This document shows positions 16,007-23,308 of a stretch of 23,314 bases of DNA, piece after piece. The notes beneath the pieces are model-generated. The model had not been told where the DNA came from, ran no database searches, and saw only the letters and a program-made list of their open reading frames with translations. How positions within the stretch are numbered: position 1 is the stretch's first letter; each line of letters opens with the position of its first letter. The translations under genes were made by a program, and so were the position numbers. Where the stretch lies: assembly GCA_964217345.1 (NCBI GenBank), contig CAXPJI010000023.1, positions 1 through 23,314 on the forward strand. The letters are read 5' to 3'. The stretch comes from UBA3478 sp964217345 (GTDB lineage Bacteria; Bacteroidota; Bacteroidia; Flavobacteriales; Flavobacteriaceae).

Positions 16007-16555
16007 TTGGAAGCATATAATTATATCAAGGCGTTACACCTCATATTTGTAGTCACCTGGTTTGCAGGTCTATTCTACATGCCGAGGTTGTTTATCTATC
16101 ATATTGAAGCACAAGAGAGCGAAGAACCCGCCCGGTCAATTCTGTCCGGGCAGTTCAAGCTGATGAGTAAGCGACTTTGGTTGATCATCACTTGGCCTTC
16201 TGCGATACTCTGTACTTTATTTGCCATTGGTCTCTTAGCACTGATGCCCGAATGGTTGTCACAAGGTTGGATGCATGTTAAACTCACTTTTGTTTTATTG
16301 CTTTTCGCTTACCATCTGAAAACGCATCAGATTTATAAGGAGTTACAGCGTGACCATTTTAGGTATTCATCGAAATTTATGCGGCTGTTTAATGAAGGTT
16401 CTACCCTCATTCTTTTTGCTGTTGTGTTTTTAGTCATCCTAAAAAGTGCCCTTAATTGGATCTTTGCAACCGTTGGTTTCTTTGCACTGGCGGGAATGCT
16501 AATGATGGGGATTAAAATCTATAAGAGAATTAGAGATAAAAACCCCGAGGCGTGA
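16007..16555 (+). CDS. hemJ: HemJ-type protoporphyrinogen IX oxidase (CopD/UPF0093 family)
   Basis: Oxidises protoporphyrinogen IX to protoporphyrin IX in the inner membrane, the step between HemF and HemH. The 182 aa protein has about four to five transmembrane segments. The family signature is the first helix, KALHLIFVVTWFAGLFYMPRLFIYH, with the conserved histidine that binds haem b in studied HemJ proteins. A second conserved segment, GWMHVKL, carries the conserved lysine. The start is TTG at 16007, supported by the N-terminus EAYNYIKALH; the next in-frame Met (YMPRLF) would remove the first helix. It lies 24 bases after the Asp-box gene and overlaps the kinase by 4 bases (GTGA). No HemG or HemY is in the window, so HemJ is the likely sole enzyme of this step locally. 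Confidence 0.92.
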   Translation: MEAYNYIKALHLIFVVTWFAGLFYMPRLFIYHIEAQESEEPARSILSGQFKLMSKRLWLIITWPSAILCTLFAIGLLALMPEWLSQGWMHVKLTFVLLLFAYHLKTHQIYKELQRDHFRYSSKFMRLFNEGSTLILFAVVFLVILKSALNWIFATVGFFALAGMLMMGIKIYKRIRDKNPEA

Positions 16556-17976
16556 AAAATCTAAAGAGCCTACAGCTTCGAGTTTTTGCCGCGATGATTC
16601 TCATCGTAGTCTTAGCACTTGTATTTACGGGCTTAGTCTCTTCATATCAATACAGGGAGCAATCGGCAGACTATCACAGAAATCGTTTAGAGCGTAAAGA
16701 AGAACAGGTTTTAAAGAGCCTTGAAAATGTAGTTTCTGGCACTTACCTAAAGCTGAGCGACGAGAATATGTCTCGAATTTTCAACGAAGCAGTTGGCCAA
16801 ATTTCAGAGATACAAGGAGTAGATTTCACGCTTTATTCTATCGAAGGAGACTTAATCAAGTCATCGAGAAGAGATGTGCCTAGGCAACTCTTTCGTCCTT
16901 TACTGGAGCGAGTAATGGACAACGAACGTTTCGTAGTCGAAGAGGTCAACGAGGGTCGATCGGTACTTTCCTCCTTCTTTTTCTTAAAAAATAACAATGT
17001 GCCTCTCGCTATTGTTCACCTGCCTTATTTTGAGGACAATTCCTTTAATGAGTATGAGCTCAAGGAATTCTTAGAACGCATAGGGATAGTATATGCGCTT
17101 ATTCTTGCCGTAGCTCTTGTGGTTGGATATTTTATTGCCAGGTATATCACCAACCCGATGAAGGAGGTTGCCCATCACTTGGCAGAAACAGGTTTGGGAT
17201 ATGCCGAAAAAATAGAGCTCAAAACTAGAAGTACTGAACTCGATTCACTCATAGAATCGTATAATCGGATGATTGATGAACTCTATGACAGCGCCCAAAA
17301 GCTGGCGCGATCAGAAAGAGATAAAGCATGGAAAGAAATGGCTCGTCAAGTAGCTCACGAAATTAAGAATCCACTTACTCCAATGCAGCTGCAAGTTCAA
17401 CAGTTTGAAATGAGTTTTGATCCAAAAGCTAAGGATGCCAAGTCTCAGCTCAAAGAATTCTCGAAGGCCATGCTCCAGCAAATCTCAACTCTAAATAGGA
17501 TTGCCACTGCTTTTTCTGATTTTGCACAGATGCCTGAACTTAAAAGAGATCAGATTAACGGGGTTTCAGTGGTTCAGGGCGCGGTACAGGTATTCACCGA
17601 AAGCTTCATTCGTTTTGAAGCTAGCGAGGCAGAAATTTTACTTTACGTTGATGGTTCTCAGCTAACACAGATTGTAAACAATCTTGTTAAGAATGCTGTT
17701 GAGGCTTGTAAAGAAGTTGAAAATCCAGAAGTAATCATTCGAGTACAACGTGATGAACAGAAGTTTATGCTCAGCGTAATTGATAATGGGTCGGGTATGA
17801 GCGATGAGGTACAGCACCGAATCTTTGAGCCTCGATTTACTACAAAAACGAGCGGAATGGGCCTTGGATTAGCGATTGTTCGAGCAAGTGTTGAACAGAA
17901 TCAAGGTACCATTGATTGTCAATCAGTATTAGGAGAAGGAACTCAGTTCACCGTTAGTTTTGAGGCCTTAAGTTAA
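16552..17976 (+). CDS. NtrY-like membrane sensor histidine kinase
   Basis: A 474 aa protein with a GTG start overlapping the hemJ stop. Domains in order are TM1 (about 11-31), an extracytoplasmic sensor region (32-175), TM2 (176-196), HAMP (195-250) and a HisKA dimerisation/phosphoacceptor domain with H269 in ARQVAHEIKNPLTPMQLQVQ. The HATPase follows, with N-box NNLVKNAVEAC, G1 box DNGSGMSD, F box FEPRFTTK and G2 box GMGLGLAIV. The HEIKNPLTP form of the H-box is typical of NtrY-like kinases. No response regulator is adjacent, so this is an orphan locally; an NtrX/NtrC-like partner may be elsewhere. The ligand is unknown. Overlap with hemJ implies co-expression. Confidence 0.95.
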   Translation: MKNLKSLQLRVFAAMILIVVLALVFTGLVSSYQYREQSADYHRNRLERKEEQVLKSLENVVSGTYLKLSDENMSRIFNEAVGQISEIQGVDFTLYSIEGDLIKSSRRDVPRQLFRPLLERVMDNERFVVEEVNEGRSVLSSFFFLKNNNVPLAIVHLPYFEDNSFNEYELKEFLERIGIVYALILAVALVVGYFIARYITNPMKEVAHHLAETGLGYAEKIELKTRSTELDSLIESYNRMIDELYDSAQKLARSERDKAWKEMARQVAHEIKNPLTPMQLQVQQFEMSFDPKAKDAKSQLKEFSKAMLQQISTLNRIATAFSDFAQMPELKRDQINGVSVVQGAVQVFTESFIRFEASEAEILLYVDGSQLTQIVNNLVKNAVEACKEVENPEVIIRVQRDEQKFMLSVIDNGSGMSDEVQHRIFEPRFTTKTSGMGLGLAIVRASVEQNQGTIDCQSVLGEGTQFTVSFEALS

Positions 17977-18001
17977 AATCTTCGGATTTGCTCCATTTTT
18001 T
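17976..18001 (+). terminator. Weak possible terminator after the histidine kinase
   Basis: Stem AAATC/GATTT (5 pairs) is closed by a stable cUUCGg tetraloop, with a T-run six bases downstream (18-base-scale structure). The gap before the T-run makes it a poor intrinsic terminator, but the tetraloop is notable. Confidence 0.3.
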
Positions 18002-18041
18002 ACTACTTTCAAGGATACTTAACTAAACTATTGCACTTATT

Positions 18042-19460
18042 ATGTCAAATGCTAAGAATTCAAGACGTGACTTCTTGAAGAAATCTGCGGCTGCCGGCGC
18101 AGGATTCTTTATTGTTCCAAGAAACGTTTTAGGAGGTCCTGGGTTTATCGCCCCAAGCGATCAATTGAGAATTGCTGCCTTTGGAGCCGGAGGAAAAGGT
18201 TATGGCGACCTGACTAACACCTACAACAGTGGAGCTAACCGTATTGTCGCACTTTGCGACATTGATCCTAAGCAGGCCGCTCGCGCCATGGCTGATCACC
18301 CTAAGGCAAAGTTCTATCATGACTACCGAGTGCTTTTAGATAAAGAACGTATTGATGCGGTGACGATTAGTACCCCTGACCATACTCACGCCGTAATGAC
18401 TTACGATGCCATGATGCAGGGCAAGGCAGTGTATGTTCAAAAGCCGTTAACTCATACCATTGCTGAGGCAAGATTGCTTACAGAAACTGCCAGAGAACAA
18501 CGTGTTGTAACTCAGATGGGTAACCAAGGAGGTTCTAATCAAGGCGTTGTGAAAGTGAAAGAATGGATTGATTCAGGAATTGTAGGCGAGGTAAAACACG
18601 TTAATGTTTGGACAAATCGCCCAGTATGGCCACAAGGTATTTCGATGCCAGAGGCCAACGAACAAGCACTTCCTGAAGATGTAGCTTGGGATCTTTGGTT
18701 AGGCCCGGCGAGTAAGCGTCCCTACACCCCGAATCTTCATCCATTTAACTGGAGAGGTTTCTGGGAGTACGGTACAGGCGCATTGGGGGATATGGGTTGC
18801 CACCTTTTTGATGCACCATATAAAGCCCTAGGCCTCGGCTATCCTGTAGCTGTTCAAGCTAGTGTTGCTGACGTCTACTCTAGAATGTGGACTCCAGATT
18901 ACACTCCTGAGGCTTGCCCAATCTCTACCCGAGTAACTATCGATTTCCCTGGCGGAGTTGTTTTTGAATGGACTGATGGAGGAATTCAGCCTGCACTTCC
19001 AGACCTATTAGTGGATAATAAATTCGTTCCAGATTCGAGCGGAGTGATGATGATCGGTAGTAAAGGAATCATTACCGTAGATACGTATGGTAATCATCCG
19101 AAACTATTCATTGAAGGTAGAGAAGTAGAGCACTTTGATACAGACGCCCAAGGCAATTTAGATTTAATCCATAATTCTTCTTGGACAGAGGCAGTTAAGG
19201 CCGGATACGGTTCTGACCAGCACAAGGCCCTTACTTCGTCATTCGATTATGCAGGGCCATTCACAGAAACCGTGCTTATGGGGAACATCGCAATCCGCGC
19301 ACACCAAATGCGTCGCGAAAATGAAAACGGTCGTTTCGACTACTTTGGTCGTCGTAAGCTCTATTGGAATGGTGAAGACATGCGCATTACCAATCTTGAA
19401 GAAGCCAATCAGTTTGTTACCAAGCCTTACCGAGAAGGCTGGCACCGAGCAAATCTTTAA
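18042..19460 (+). CDS. Tat-exported Gfo/Idh/MocA-family oxidoreductase
   Basis: The 472 aa protein starts with a twin-arginine signal: RR at 8-9 in NSRRDFLKKSAAAGAGFF, ending near residue 31. A Rossmann NAD(P)-binding domain follows (LRIAAFGAGGKGYGD, VALCDID, VTISTPDHTHAVM) with the family catalytic lysine in VYVQKPLTHT, where Glu of the usual EKP is Gln. The C-terminal part (about 170-472) is the alpha/beta substrate domain. Family members oxidise or modify sugars or related polyols; Tat export shows a folded, cofactor-loaded periplasmic enzyme. The substrate is unknown. The gene stands alone, preceded by a 65-base gap without a clear consensus promoter and followed by a strong terminator. 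Confidence 0.94.
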   Translation: MSNAKNSRRDFLKKSAAAGAGFFIVPRNVLGGPGFIAPSDQLRIAAFGAGGKGYGDLTNTYNSGANRIVALCDIDPKQAARAMADHPKAKFYHDYRVLLDKERIDAVTISTPDHTHAVMTYDAMMQGKAVYVQKPLTHTIAEARLLTETAREQRVVTQMGNQGGSNQGVVKVKEWIDSGIVGEVKHVNVWTNRPVWPQGISMPEANEQALPEDVAWDLWLGPASKRPYTPNLHPFNWRGFWEYGTGALGDMGCHLFDAPYKALGLGYPVAVQASVADVYSRMWTPDYTPEACPISTRVTIDFPGGVVFEWTDGGIQPALPDLLVDNKFVPDSSGVMMIGSKGIITVDTYGNHPKLFIEGREVEHFDTDAQGNLDLIHNSSWTEAVKAGYGSDQHKALTSSFDYAGPFTETVLMGNIAIRAHQMRRENENGRFDYFGRRKLYWNGEDMRITNLEEANQFVTKPYREGWHRANL

Positions 19461-19463
19461 TAT

Positions 19464-19487
19464 AAACGCCCTTCGGGGCGTTTTTTT
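19464..19487 (+). terminator. Intrinsic terminator of the Gfo/Idh/MocA gene
   Basis: An 8-base stem AAACGCCC/GGGCGTTT with a cUUCGg tetraloop is followed by further Ts (T-run 19481-19487). This is a textbook factor-independent terminator. Its T-run overlaps the stop codon (19486-19488) of the convergent PlsC-type gene. On the minus strand the hairpin is followed by only a short T-rich tract (TTTATATT), so termination in that direction should be weaker. Confidence 0.9.
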
Positions 19488-20217
19488 ATTCTTTCAAGGC
19501 TGAACGTACGGCTGCCTCTGCTTGTGCGATAATCGCATCTTTATCTCCATTATTCTCAATTGGTTTGTGAACAATGTATTCCATGCGAACCCCAACTTGT
19601 AATGGGAAAAGGCCCTTACTTGTAAACTGATAAGCTCTATTAATGGTAAGAGGTACTAAAAGCGCATCAGGAGCAGCATCTAATAAGGCAGAAACCCCAG
19701 CAGTTTTAAAAGGCTTCATAGAGCCGCTTCTACTTCTTGTGCCTTCCGGGTAAATGACGGCGGCAAACTTCTTTTTATTGATGAATTGACCTAGTTTTTG
19801 AATCTGTGGAATTGCCTGTTTGGGATTTTTTCGATCGATAGTTACCGATCCTCCGTTTCTAATATTGTACGAAATCGTAGGTATACCTCGGGCCAATTCT
19901 TGCTTTACCACAAATTTTGGGTGATACTTTCTAAAGAACCAGAAAATGGGTGGTATATCGTACATGCTTTGATGATTCGCCGTAAATATGAGTGGGCGAT
20001 CATCGGGCAAAAGCTCTCTTCCTTCGACTTTATAGGTAGCTCCTAAAATTCGAGTTGAATTGGTGAGACTTCCCGTAATGACAGATATAATCGCATCGTG
20101 CGCGCGATGTCCGAAAAGTTTTAGGGTAATTCTTTGTAAAGGATCAAAGACGACTAAAATAAGCCCAAAGGCTAGATAGAATATCGGAGATAGCAAGTAG
20201 CTAAGCAGTGTTCTCAT
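19486..20217 (-). CDS. 1-acyl-sn-glycerol-3-phosphate acyltransferase (PlsC-type)
   Basis: Transfers an acyl group to lysophosphatidic acid in phospholipid synthesis at the inner membrane. From this start it has 243 aa. The acyltransferase block I is TANHQSMYD (N81-H82 to D87) with the catalytic NHx4D. Block III is YPEGTRSRSG (PEGT 157-160). An N-terminal hydrophobic segment (MRTLLSYLLSPIFYLAFGLILVVF, about 1-24) anchors it. The frame extends upstream to a TTG at 20247, but that codon lies in the loop side of the preceding gene's terminator hairpin, so ATG 20217 is preferred. The gene converges with the Gfo/Idh/MocA gene. plsC is a likely symbol but paralogues are common, so I leave it blank. 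Confidence 0.92.
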   Translation of the reverse strand: MRTLLSYLLSPIFYLAFGLILVVFDPLQRITLKLFGHRAHDAIISVITGSLTNSTRILGATYKVEGRELLPDDRPLIFTANHQSMYDIPPIFWFFRKYHPKFVVKQELARGIPTISYNIRNGGSVTIDRKNPKQAIPQIQKLGQFINKKKFAAVIYPEGTRSRSGSMKPFKTAGVSALLDAAPDALLVPLTINRAYQFTSKGLFPLQVGVRMEYIVHKPIENNGDKDAIIAQAEAAVRSALKE

Positions 20218-20231
20218 GGGTGTAAATCTAT

Positions 20232-20260
20232 AAAAAAACCACTCCAATGCGGAGTGGTTT
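20232..20260 (-). terminator. Intrinsic terminator of the bacilliredoxin gene
   Basis: On the minus strand a 10-base perfect stem AAACCACTCC/GGAGTGGTTT with a 5-base loop GCATT is followed by TTTT. It lies 25 bases after the bacilliredoxin stop. Downstream only 14 bases separate it from the PlsC-type ATG, so that gene must use read-through or a promoter overlapping this hairpin (TAGATTTA at about 20223-20230 resembles a -7 element). Confidence 0.85.
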
Positions 20261-20285
20261 CTAAGTCACAAAATGTGATTATGAA

Positions 20286-20702
20286 TTATGCGCAGAATTC
20301 GTCATAAGCACCTTTTAGATTGTCGGCAATCATTTGTGCCGGACGCCCTTCAATGTGATGACGCTCGATCATATGTACTAACTCTCCATCTTTGAAAAGG
20401 GCCATGCAAGGCGAAGAAGGAGGAAAAGGGATCATCATCTCGCGAGCCTTATTCACCGCTTCGATATCGAAACCTGCAAAAGCAGTCACAATACGATCAG
20501 GAGTATGAGGGTGTGCTAAACTCATTTTTGCAGCAGGGCGAGCGTTCGCAGCAGCACAACCACATACAGAGTTAATAACGATAAGGGTGGTGCCTTCTGC
20601 ATTGAGGGCTGTTTCTACTGCCTCTGCGGTCACTACCTCTTCAAACCCAGCAACCGTTAGGTCGTGCTTCATGGGTAAAACAAGTTCTTCTGGATACATC
20701 AT
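20286..20702 (-). CDS. BrxA/BrxB-family bacilliredoxin
   Basis: The 138 aa protein is a thioredoxin-fold member of the YphP/YqiW (DUF1094) family. The active site is C47-G-C49 in INSVCGCAAANARPA, which is the family hallmark. The PFPPSSPCMALFKDGELVHMIERHHIEGR block with the cis-proline region is also typical. Bacilliredoxins remove bacillithiol from protein cysteines under oxidative stress, so the organism probably makes bacillithiol. The gene has its own promoter element (20735-20742) and terminator (20232-20260) and is monocistronic. It is divergent from the J-domain gene. Confidence 0.94.
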   Translation of the reverse strand: MMYPEELVLPMKHDLTVAGFEEVVTAEAVETALNAEGTTLIVINSVCGCAAANARPAAKMSLAHPHTPDRIVTAFAGFDIEAVNKAREMMIPFPPSSPCMALFKDGELVHMIERHHIEGRPAQMIADNLKGAYDEFCA

Positions 20703-20734
20703 ATCGAAATTTTTTATTAAGCTTATTTAGACTA

Positions 20735-20742
20735 CAAAGATA
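20735..20742 (-). promoter_or_regulatory. Predicted -7 element of the bacilliredoxin gene
   Basis: TATCTTTG on the minus strand matches TAnnTTTG exactly, 32 bases before the ATG at 20702. It is the mirror image of the element for the divergent gene (20759-20766), the two forming CAAAGATA-N16-TATCTTTG. No -33 TTG at normal spacing. Confidence 0.5.
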
Positions 20743-20758
20743 GGGTTTTTCAAAAGTG

Positions 20759-20766
20759 TATCTTTG
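20759..20766 (+). promoter_or_regulatory. Predicted -7 element of the TerB/J-domain gene, leaderless or nearly so
   Basis: TATCTTTG matches the consensus exactly and is only 5 bases before the ATG at 20772. Transcription starting about 5-7 bases after the element would begin at or next to the start codon, so the mRNA is probably leaderless. This promoter-to-start spacing is a known trend in Flavobacteriia. Confidence 0.5.
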
Positions 20767-20771
20767 CCCTC

Positions 20772-21488
20772 ATGCGTTCAATTGCACCTATTATTGGAGC
20801 CTTTATTGGCTATTTTATCCTGCGTTTTCCTGGGGCTATTCTCGGCTATTTTATAGGTAGAATGTTTCAGTCAAACGTTACCGTCAAAACCTACAGTAAT
20901 TCGAGATCTATCGATTTTGACTTTGGCATTAACCTCATTTCATTAGCGACAGCCATCATCAAGGCAGATGGTAAAGTAGATCAAGCTGAACTCGACTATG
21001 TTCGTCAGTTTTTTATTAGAAACTACGGTGTGCAGCGTGCTAATGAGGTTTTTAGAAGTTTCAAGTCTCAAATTAATCAGAGCGAGATAAATGTGGCAAA
21101 AATTGCCTCCACATTTCGATCATATACTTCCTATGCGACACGAGAACAGATCTTATATTTTCTAATTGACCTTGCTAAGTCTGACGGTAGTATTAGTCAA
21201 TCAGAAATAGATAAACTAGCTGAAATTGCTCGTTATTTGGGGGTACAACAATGGGAGCGTCTAAGAGCCCTATTCGAAGATAGTTCTGATCAGGCCTATA
21301 AGGTTCTTGGGATTGAGTCTTCTGCCACTAATGAGGAAATTAAAAAGGCGTACCGAGGCCTTGCTAAAACCTATCATCCCGATAAAGTAATTACCGATGA
21401 CCCTGCTCTCAAAGCAGGAGCAGAGGAGAAGTTTAAGCAGATTCAGAAGGCCTACGATACCCTTCAAAAAGAGCGAGGAATTAAATAA
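20772..21488 (+). CDS. DjlA-like membrane protein with TerB and C-terminal J domain
   Basis: A 238 aa protein. Residues 1-32 are hydrophobic and glycine-rich (IIGAFIGYFILRFPGAILGYFIGR) and anchor it in the membrane. Residues 50-165 form a helical TerB-like domain with two similar acidic motifs, KADGKVDQAELDYV and KSDGSISQSEIDKL. Residues 170-238 are a J domain (AYKVLGIESSATNEEIKKAYRGLAKTYHPDK in pieces) with the essential HPD at 202-204. This order is that of DjlA co-chaperones, which stimulate DnaK ATPase at the membrane. Tellurite resistance should not be inferred from the TerB fold. It is the first gene of a three-gene run, and its stop overlaps the next start (TAATG). Confidence 0.92.
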   Translation: MRSIAPIIGAFIGYFILRFPGAILGYFIGRMFQSNVTVKTYSNSRSIDFDFGINLISLATAIIKADGKVDQAELDYVRQFFIRNYGVQRANEVFRSFKSQINQSEINVAKIASTFRSYTSYATREQILYFLIDLAKSDGSISQSEIDKLAEIARYLGVQQWERLRALFEDSSDQAYKVLGIESSATNEEIKKAYRGLAKTYHPDKVITDDPALKAGAEEKFKQIQKAYDTLQKERGIK

Positions 21489-22066
21489 TGGACACACTGT
21501 TATTCTACCTTGAATTGGGAATTAATCACGTGCTTGATCTGAACGGATACGATCACGTACTCTTCATGTTTGCCCTTGCTCTGCCTTATCTATTTAAGTC
21601 TTTTTCTAAACTTTTAGTACTGGCAACGGCCTTTACCTTGGCTCATTGTCTCTCACTCGCCTTAGCTGCTTTTAATGTGATGAGTGTGGATGCAGGAATC
21701 ATTGAATTTCTAATACCTATAACCATTGCGCTCACTGCAGTTCACAACTTAATAACCAGTAGCAGCTCAAAAGGATCTTATGGTATTCAACTTGCCGCAA
21801 CGGTGTTCTTTGGTTTAATACACGGGTTCGGATTCTCTAATTATTTCAGAATGATCATGAGTGGAGAATCGAGCAAGCTCACAGCACTCACCGGGTTTAC
21901 CTTGGGCATTGAGTTGGCTCAAATTATTGTGATCACTTCGACCTTACTATTAACACTTTTGATTGCGCTTTTGGCTAGTGAACGAAAGCCTCTTATCTTA
22001 CGTATTCTTTCAGCCTTAGTATTAATTCTGTCAATCAAAATAGCTGTAGGTAACTGGCCATTCTAA
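21488..22066 (+). CDS. HupE/UreJ-like multi-pass membrane protein
   Basis: A 192 aa protein with about six hydrophobic segments. The N-terminal motif GINHVLDLNGYDHVLF and the mid-protein FFGLIHGFGFSNYF match the HupE/UreJ_2 family, where the histidines are the conserved feature. Family members have been proposed to transport nickel, but no hydrogenase, urease or nickel gene is in view, so the substrate is unknown here. Both ends are joined to neighbours by TAATG overlaps (J-domain gene upstream, dCMP deaminase downstream), so all three are co-translated. Confidence 0.88.
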   Translation: MDTLLFYLELGINHVLDLNGYDHVLFMFALALPYLFKSFSKLLVLATAFTLAHCLSLALAAFNVMSVDAGIIEFLIPITIALTAVHNLITSSSSKGSYGIQLAATVFFGLIHGFGFSNYFRMIMSGESSKLTALTGFTLGIELAQIIVITSTLLLTLLIALLASERKPLILRILSALVLILSIKIAVGNWPF

Positions 22067-22491
22067 TGGAAGCAAAAAAGCAACAGAAATACGATCTCGC
22101 CTATCTCGCAATGGCAAAACGCTGGAGTGAATTATCTCACTGTACTCGTAAAAAGGTAGGAGCACTTATTGTAAAAGATCGGATGATCATTTCTGATGGA
22201 TACAACGGTACCCCCACCGGTTTCGAAAACCCTTGTGAAGACGAAGAAAACTATACGAAATGGTATGTGCTTCACGCTGAAGCCAATGCTATTTTGAAGG
22301 TTGCAAGCTCAACACAATCTTGCAAAGGAGCTACGCTATACCTTACTCTTTCTCCGTGTCGCGAATGCAGTAAGCTAGTTTATCAGGCAGGGATTAAAAG
22401 ATTAGTATACGACAAGGCATATAAAGACACTACCGGATTAGAATTTCTTCAAAAGGCTGGAGTTGAAGTCGTGCAGTTAGATGCAGAATAA
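22066..22491 (+). CDS. Deoxycytidylate (dCMP) deaminase-family protein
   Basis: Deaminates dCMP to dUMP, feeding dTMP synthesis in the cytoplasm. The 141 aa protein has the zinc-binding deaminase site: H70 and the proton-shuttle E72 in VLHAEANAIL, and C98/C101 in LSPCRECSKL. The N-terminal YLAMAKRWSELSHCTRKKVGALIV and NGTPTGFENPCED are typical of the dCMP/ComEB deaminase group. It is the third gene of the run, starting in the stop of the HupE-like gene. Length and motifs are intact. Confidence 0.93.
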   Translation: MEAKKQQKYDLAYLAMAKRWSELSHCTRKKVGALIVKDRMIISDGYNGTPTGFENPCEDEENYTKWYVLHAEANAILKVASSTQSCKGATLYLTLSPCRECSKLVYQAGIKRLVYDKAYKDTTGLEFLQKAGVEVVQLDAE

Positions 22492-22503
22492 CGATGCTTG
22501 GTG

Positions 22504-22528
22504 AATAGGGTTGTTTAGAGCCTATTTT
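22504..22528. terminator. Weak possible bidirectional terminator between convergent genes
   Basis: AATAGG and CCTATT pair across an 11-base loop, followed by TT on the plus strand and preceded by AT-rich sequence. It lies in the 30-base gap between the dCMP deaminase gene and the small membrane protein gene and overlaps the latter's stop. Short stem and weak T-run, so confidence is low. Confidence 0.3.
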
Positions 22529-22719
22529 AGTTTCTCTTTTACTTTCAGAGATTGAATATTAATAACCACGATCAGAATTACAATTAACGAGACTAACACT
22601 CCGTAAATAGCAGTTCTAGAATCATCTGCCCACATGTTGTTAAAGTCGATGTGATAGGTATTGAATACAGCTAATCCGACAGCAATGAATAGGATGATGA
22701 AAGAGACAATCTTGTTCAT
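22522..22719 (-). CDS. Small two-helix membrane protein of unknown function
   Basis: Encodes 65 aa with two hydrophobic segments (about 4-20, IVSFIILFIAVGLAVF, and 38-57, AIYGVLVSLIVILIVVINI) joined by a short polar loop, and a lysine-rich C-terminus (KVKEKLK). I do not recognise the family. It is probably real: clean ATG, membrane-protein composition, and position 10 bases after the MarC-family gene on the same strand, which suggests one transcript. It may be a small partner or a stand-alone membrane peptide. Confidence 0.65.
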   Translation of the reverse strand: MNKIVSFIILFIAVGLAVFNTYHIDFNNMWADDSRTAIYGVLVSLIVILIVVINIQSLKVKEKLK

Positions 22720-22729
22720 AGTATTCTAT

Positions 22730-23308
22730 TTAAAAAAGTTGTGGTGCGTTTGCTGCAAAAAGTTTTACAGCGATAGCGAGCAGAACAATTCCAAAGACCT
22801 TTCTAATCACTGTTAGGCCATTATTACCTAGAACCTTCTCAATATGCTTCGAAGATTTTAGTACTACATAAACCACGATTAGGTTAAGAATGATGGCGAC
22901 AATAATGTTTTGTACATCATACTCTGCCCTCAGTGATAGAATGGATGTCATGGTACCTGCACCGGCAATTAGCGGAAACGCAATCGGCACCACCGAAGCT
23001 GTCTCAGGCGCTTCTTCTCCGAAAATGTTTATCCCTAAAATCATCTCAAGCGCTAAGAAGAATATAACAATTGCACCGGCCACAGCAAATGAATTCACAT
23101 CAATACCGATAAGGCTCAGGATTCTTTCACCAATAAAGAGAAAGGCAATCATAATAACACCAGCGACCACAGATGCTTTTTCAGATTGAATATGACCTAC
23201 CTTTTGTCGTAATGAAATGATGATTGGTACTGAACCAAGAATATCGATTACGGCGAAGAGAATCATTGACGCCGTTAGAATTTCTTTACTGTTAAATTGA
23301 ATATCCAT
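22730..23308 (-). CDS. MarC-family integral membrane protein
   Basis: A 192 aa inner-membrane protein with six hydrophobic segments. Family signs are DILGSVPIIISLRQK in the first helix region, FLALEMILGINIFG, and the glycine-rich PIAFPLIAGAGTMTSIL, the conserved core of MarC/YchE-type proteins (NAAT family). Proposed roles in the family include amino acid transport; the E. coli MarC link to antibiotic resistance has been withdrawn, so resistance should not be assumed. Start ATG lies 6 bases from the window end, so its promoter is outside. The small membrane protein gene follows after 10 bases. Confidence 0.92.
   Translation of the reverse strand: MDIQFNSKEILTASMILFAVIDILGSVPIIISLRQKVGHIQSEKASVVAGVIMIAFLFIGERILSLIGIDVNSFAVAGAIVIFFLALEMILGINIFGEEAPETASVVPIAFPLIAGAGTMTSILSLRAEYDVQNIIVAIILNLIVVYVVLKSSKHIEKVLGNNGLTVIRKVFGIVLLAIAVKLFAANAPQLF

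Noticed and set aside
20218..20247. Longer PlsC-type protein from TTG 20247
   Set aside because: The TTG lies in the terminator hairpin of the preceding gene.
20772..21488. Tellurite resistance or phage-defence role from the TerB-like domain
   Set aside because: The TerB fold with a J domain is the normal DjlA-like layout, and no ter or defence genes are nearby.
21488..22066. Hydrogenase or urease accessory function for the HupE/UreJ-like protein
   Set aside because: No hydrogenase, urease or nickel genes are in the window; only family membership is supported.
22890..23189. 99-codon open frame opposite the MarC-family gene
   Set aside because: It is antisense to a conserved membrane protein and its low-complexity Ile/Thr/Ala/Ser composition mirrors that gene.
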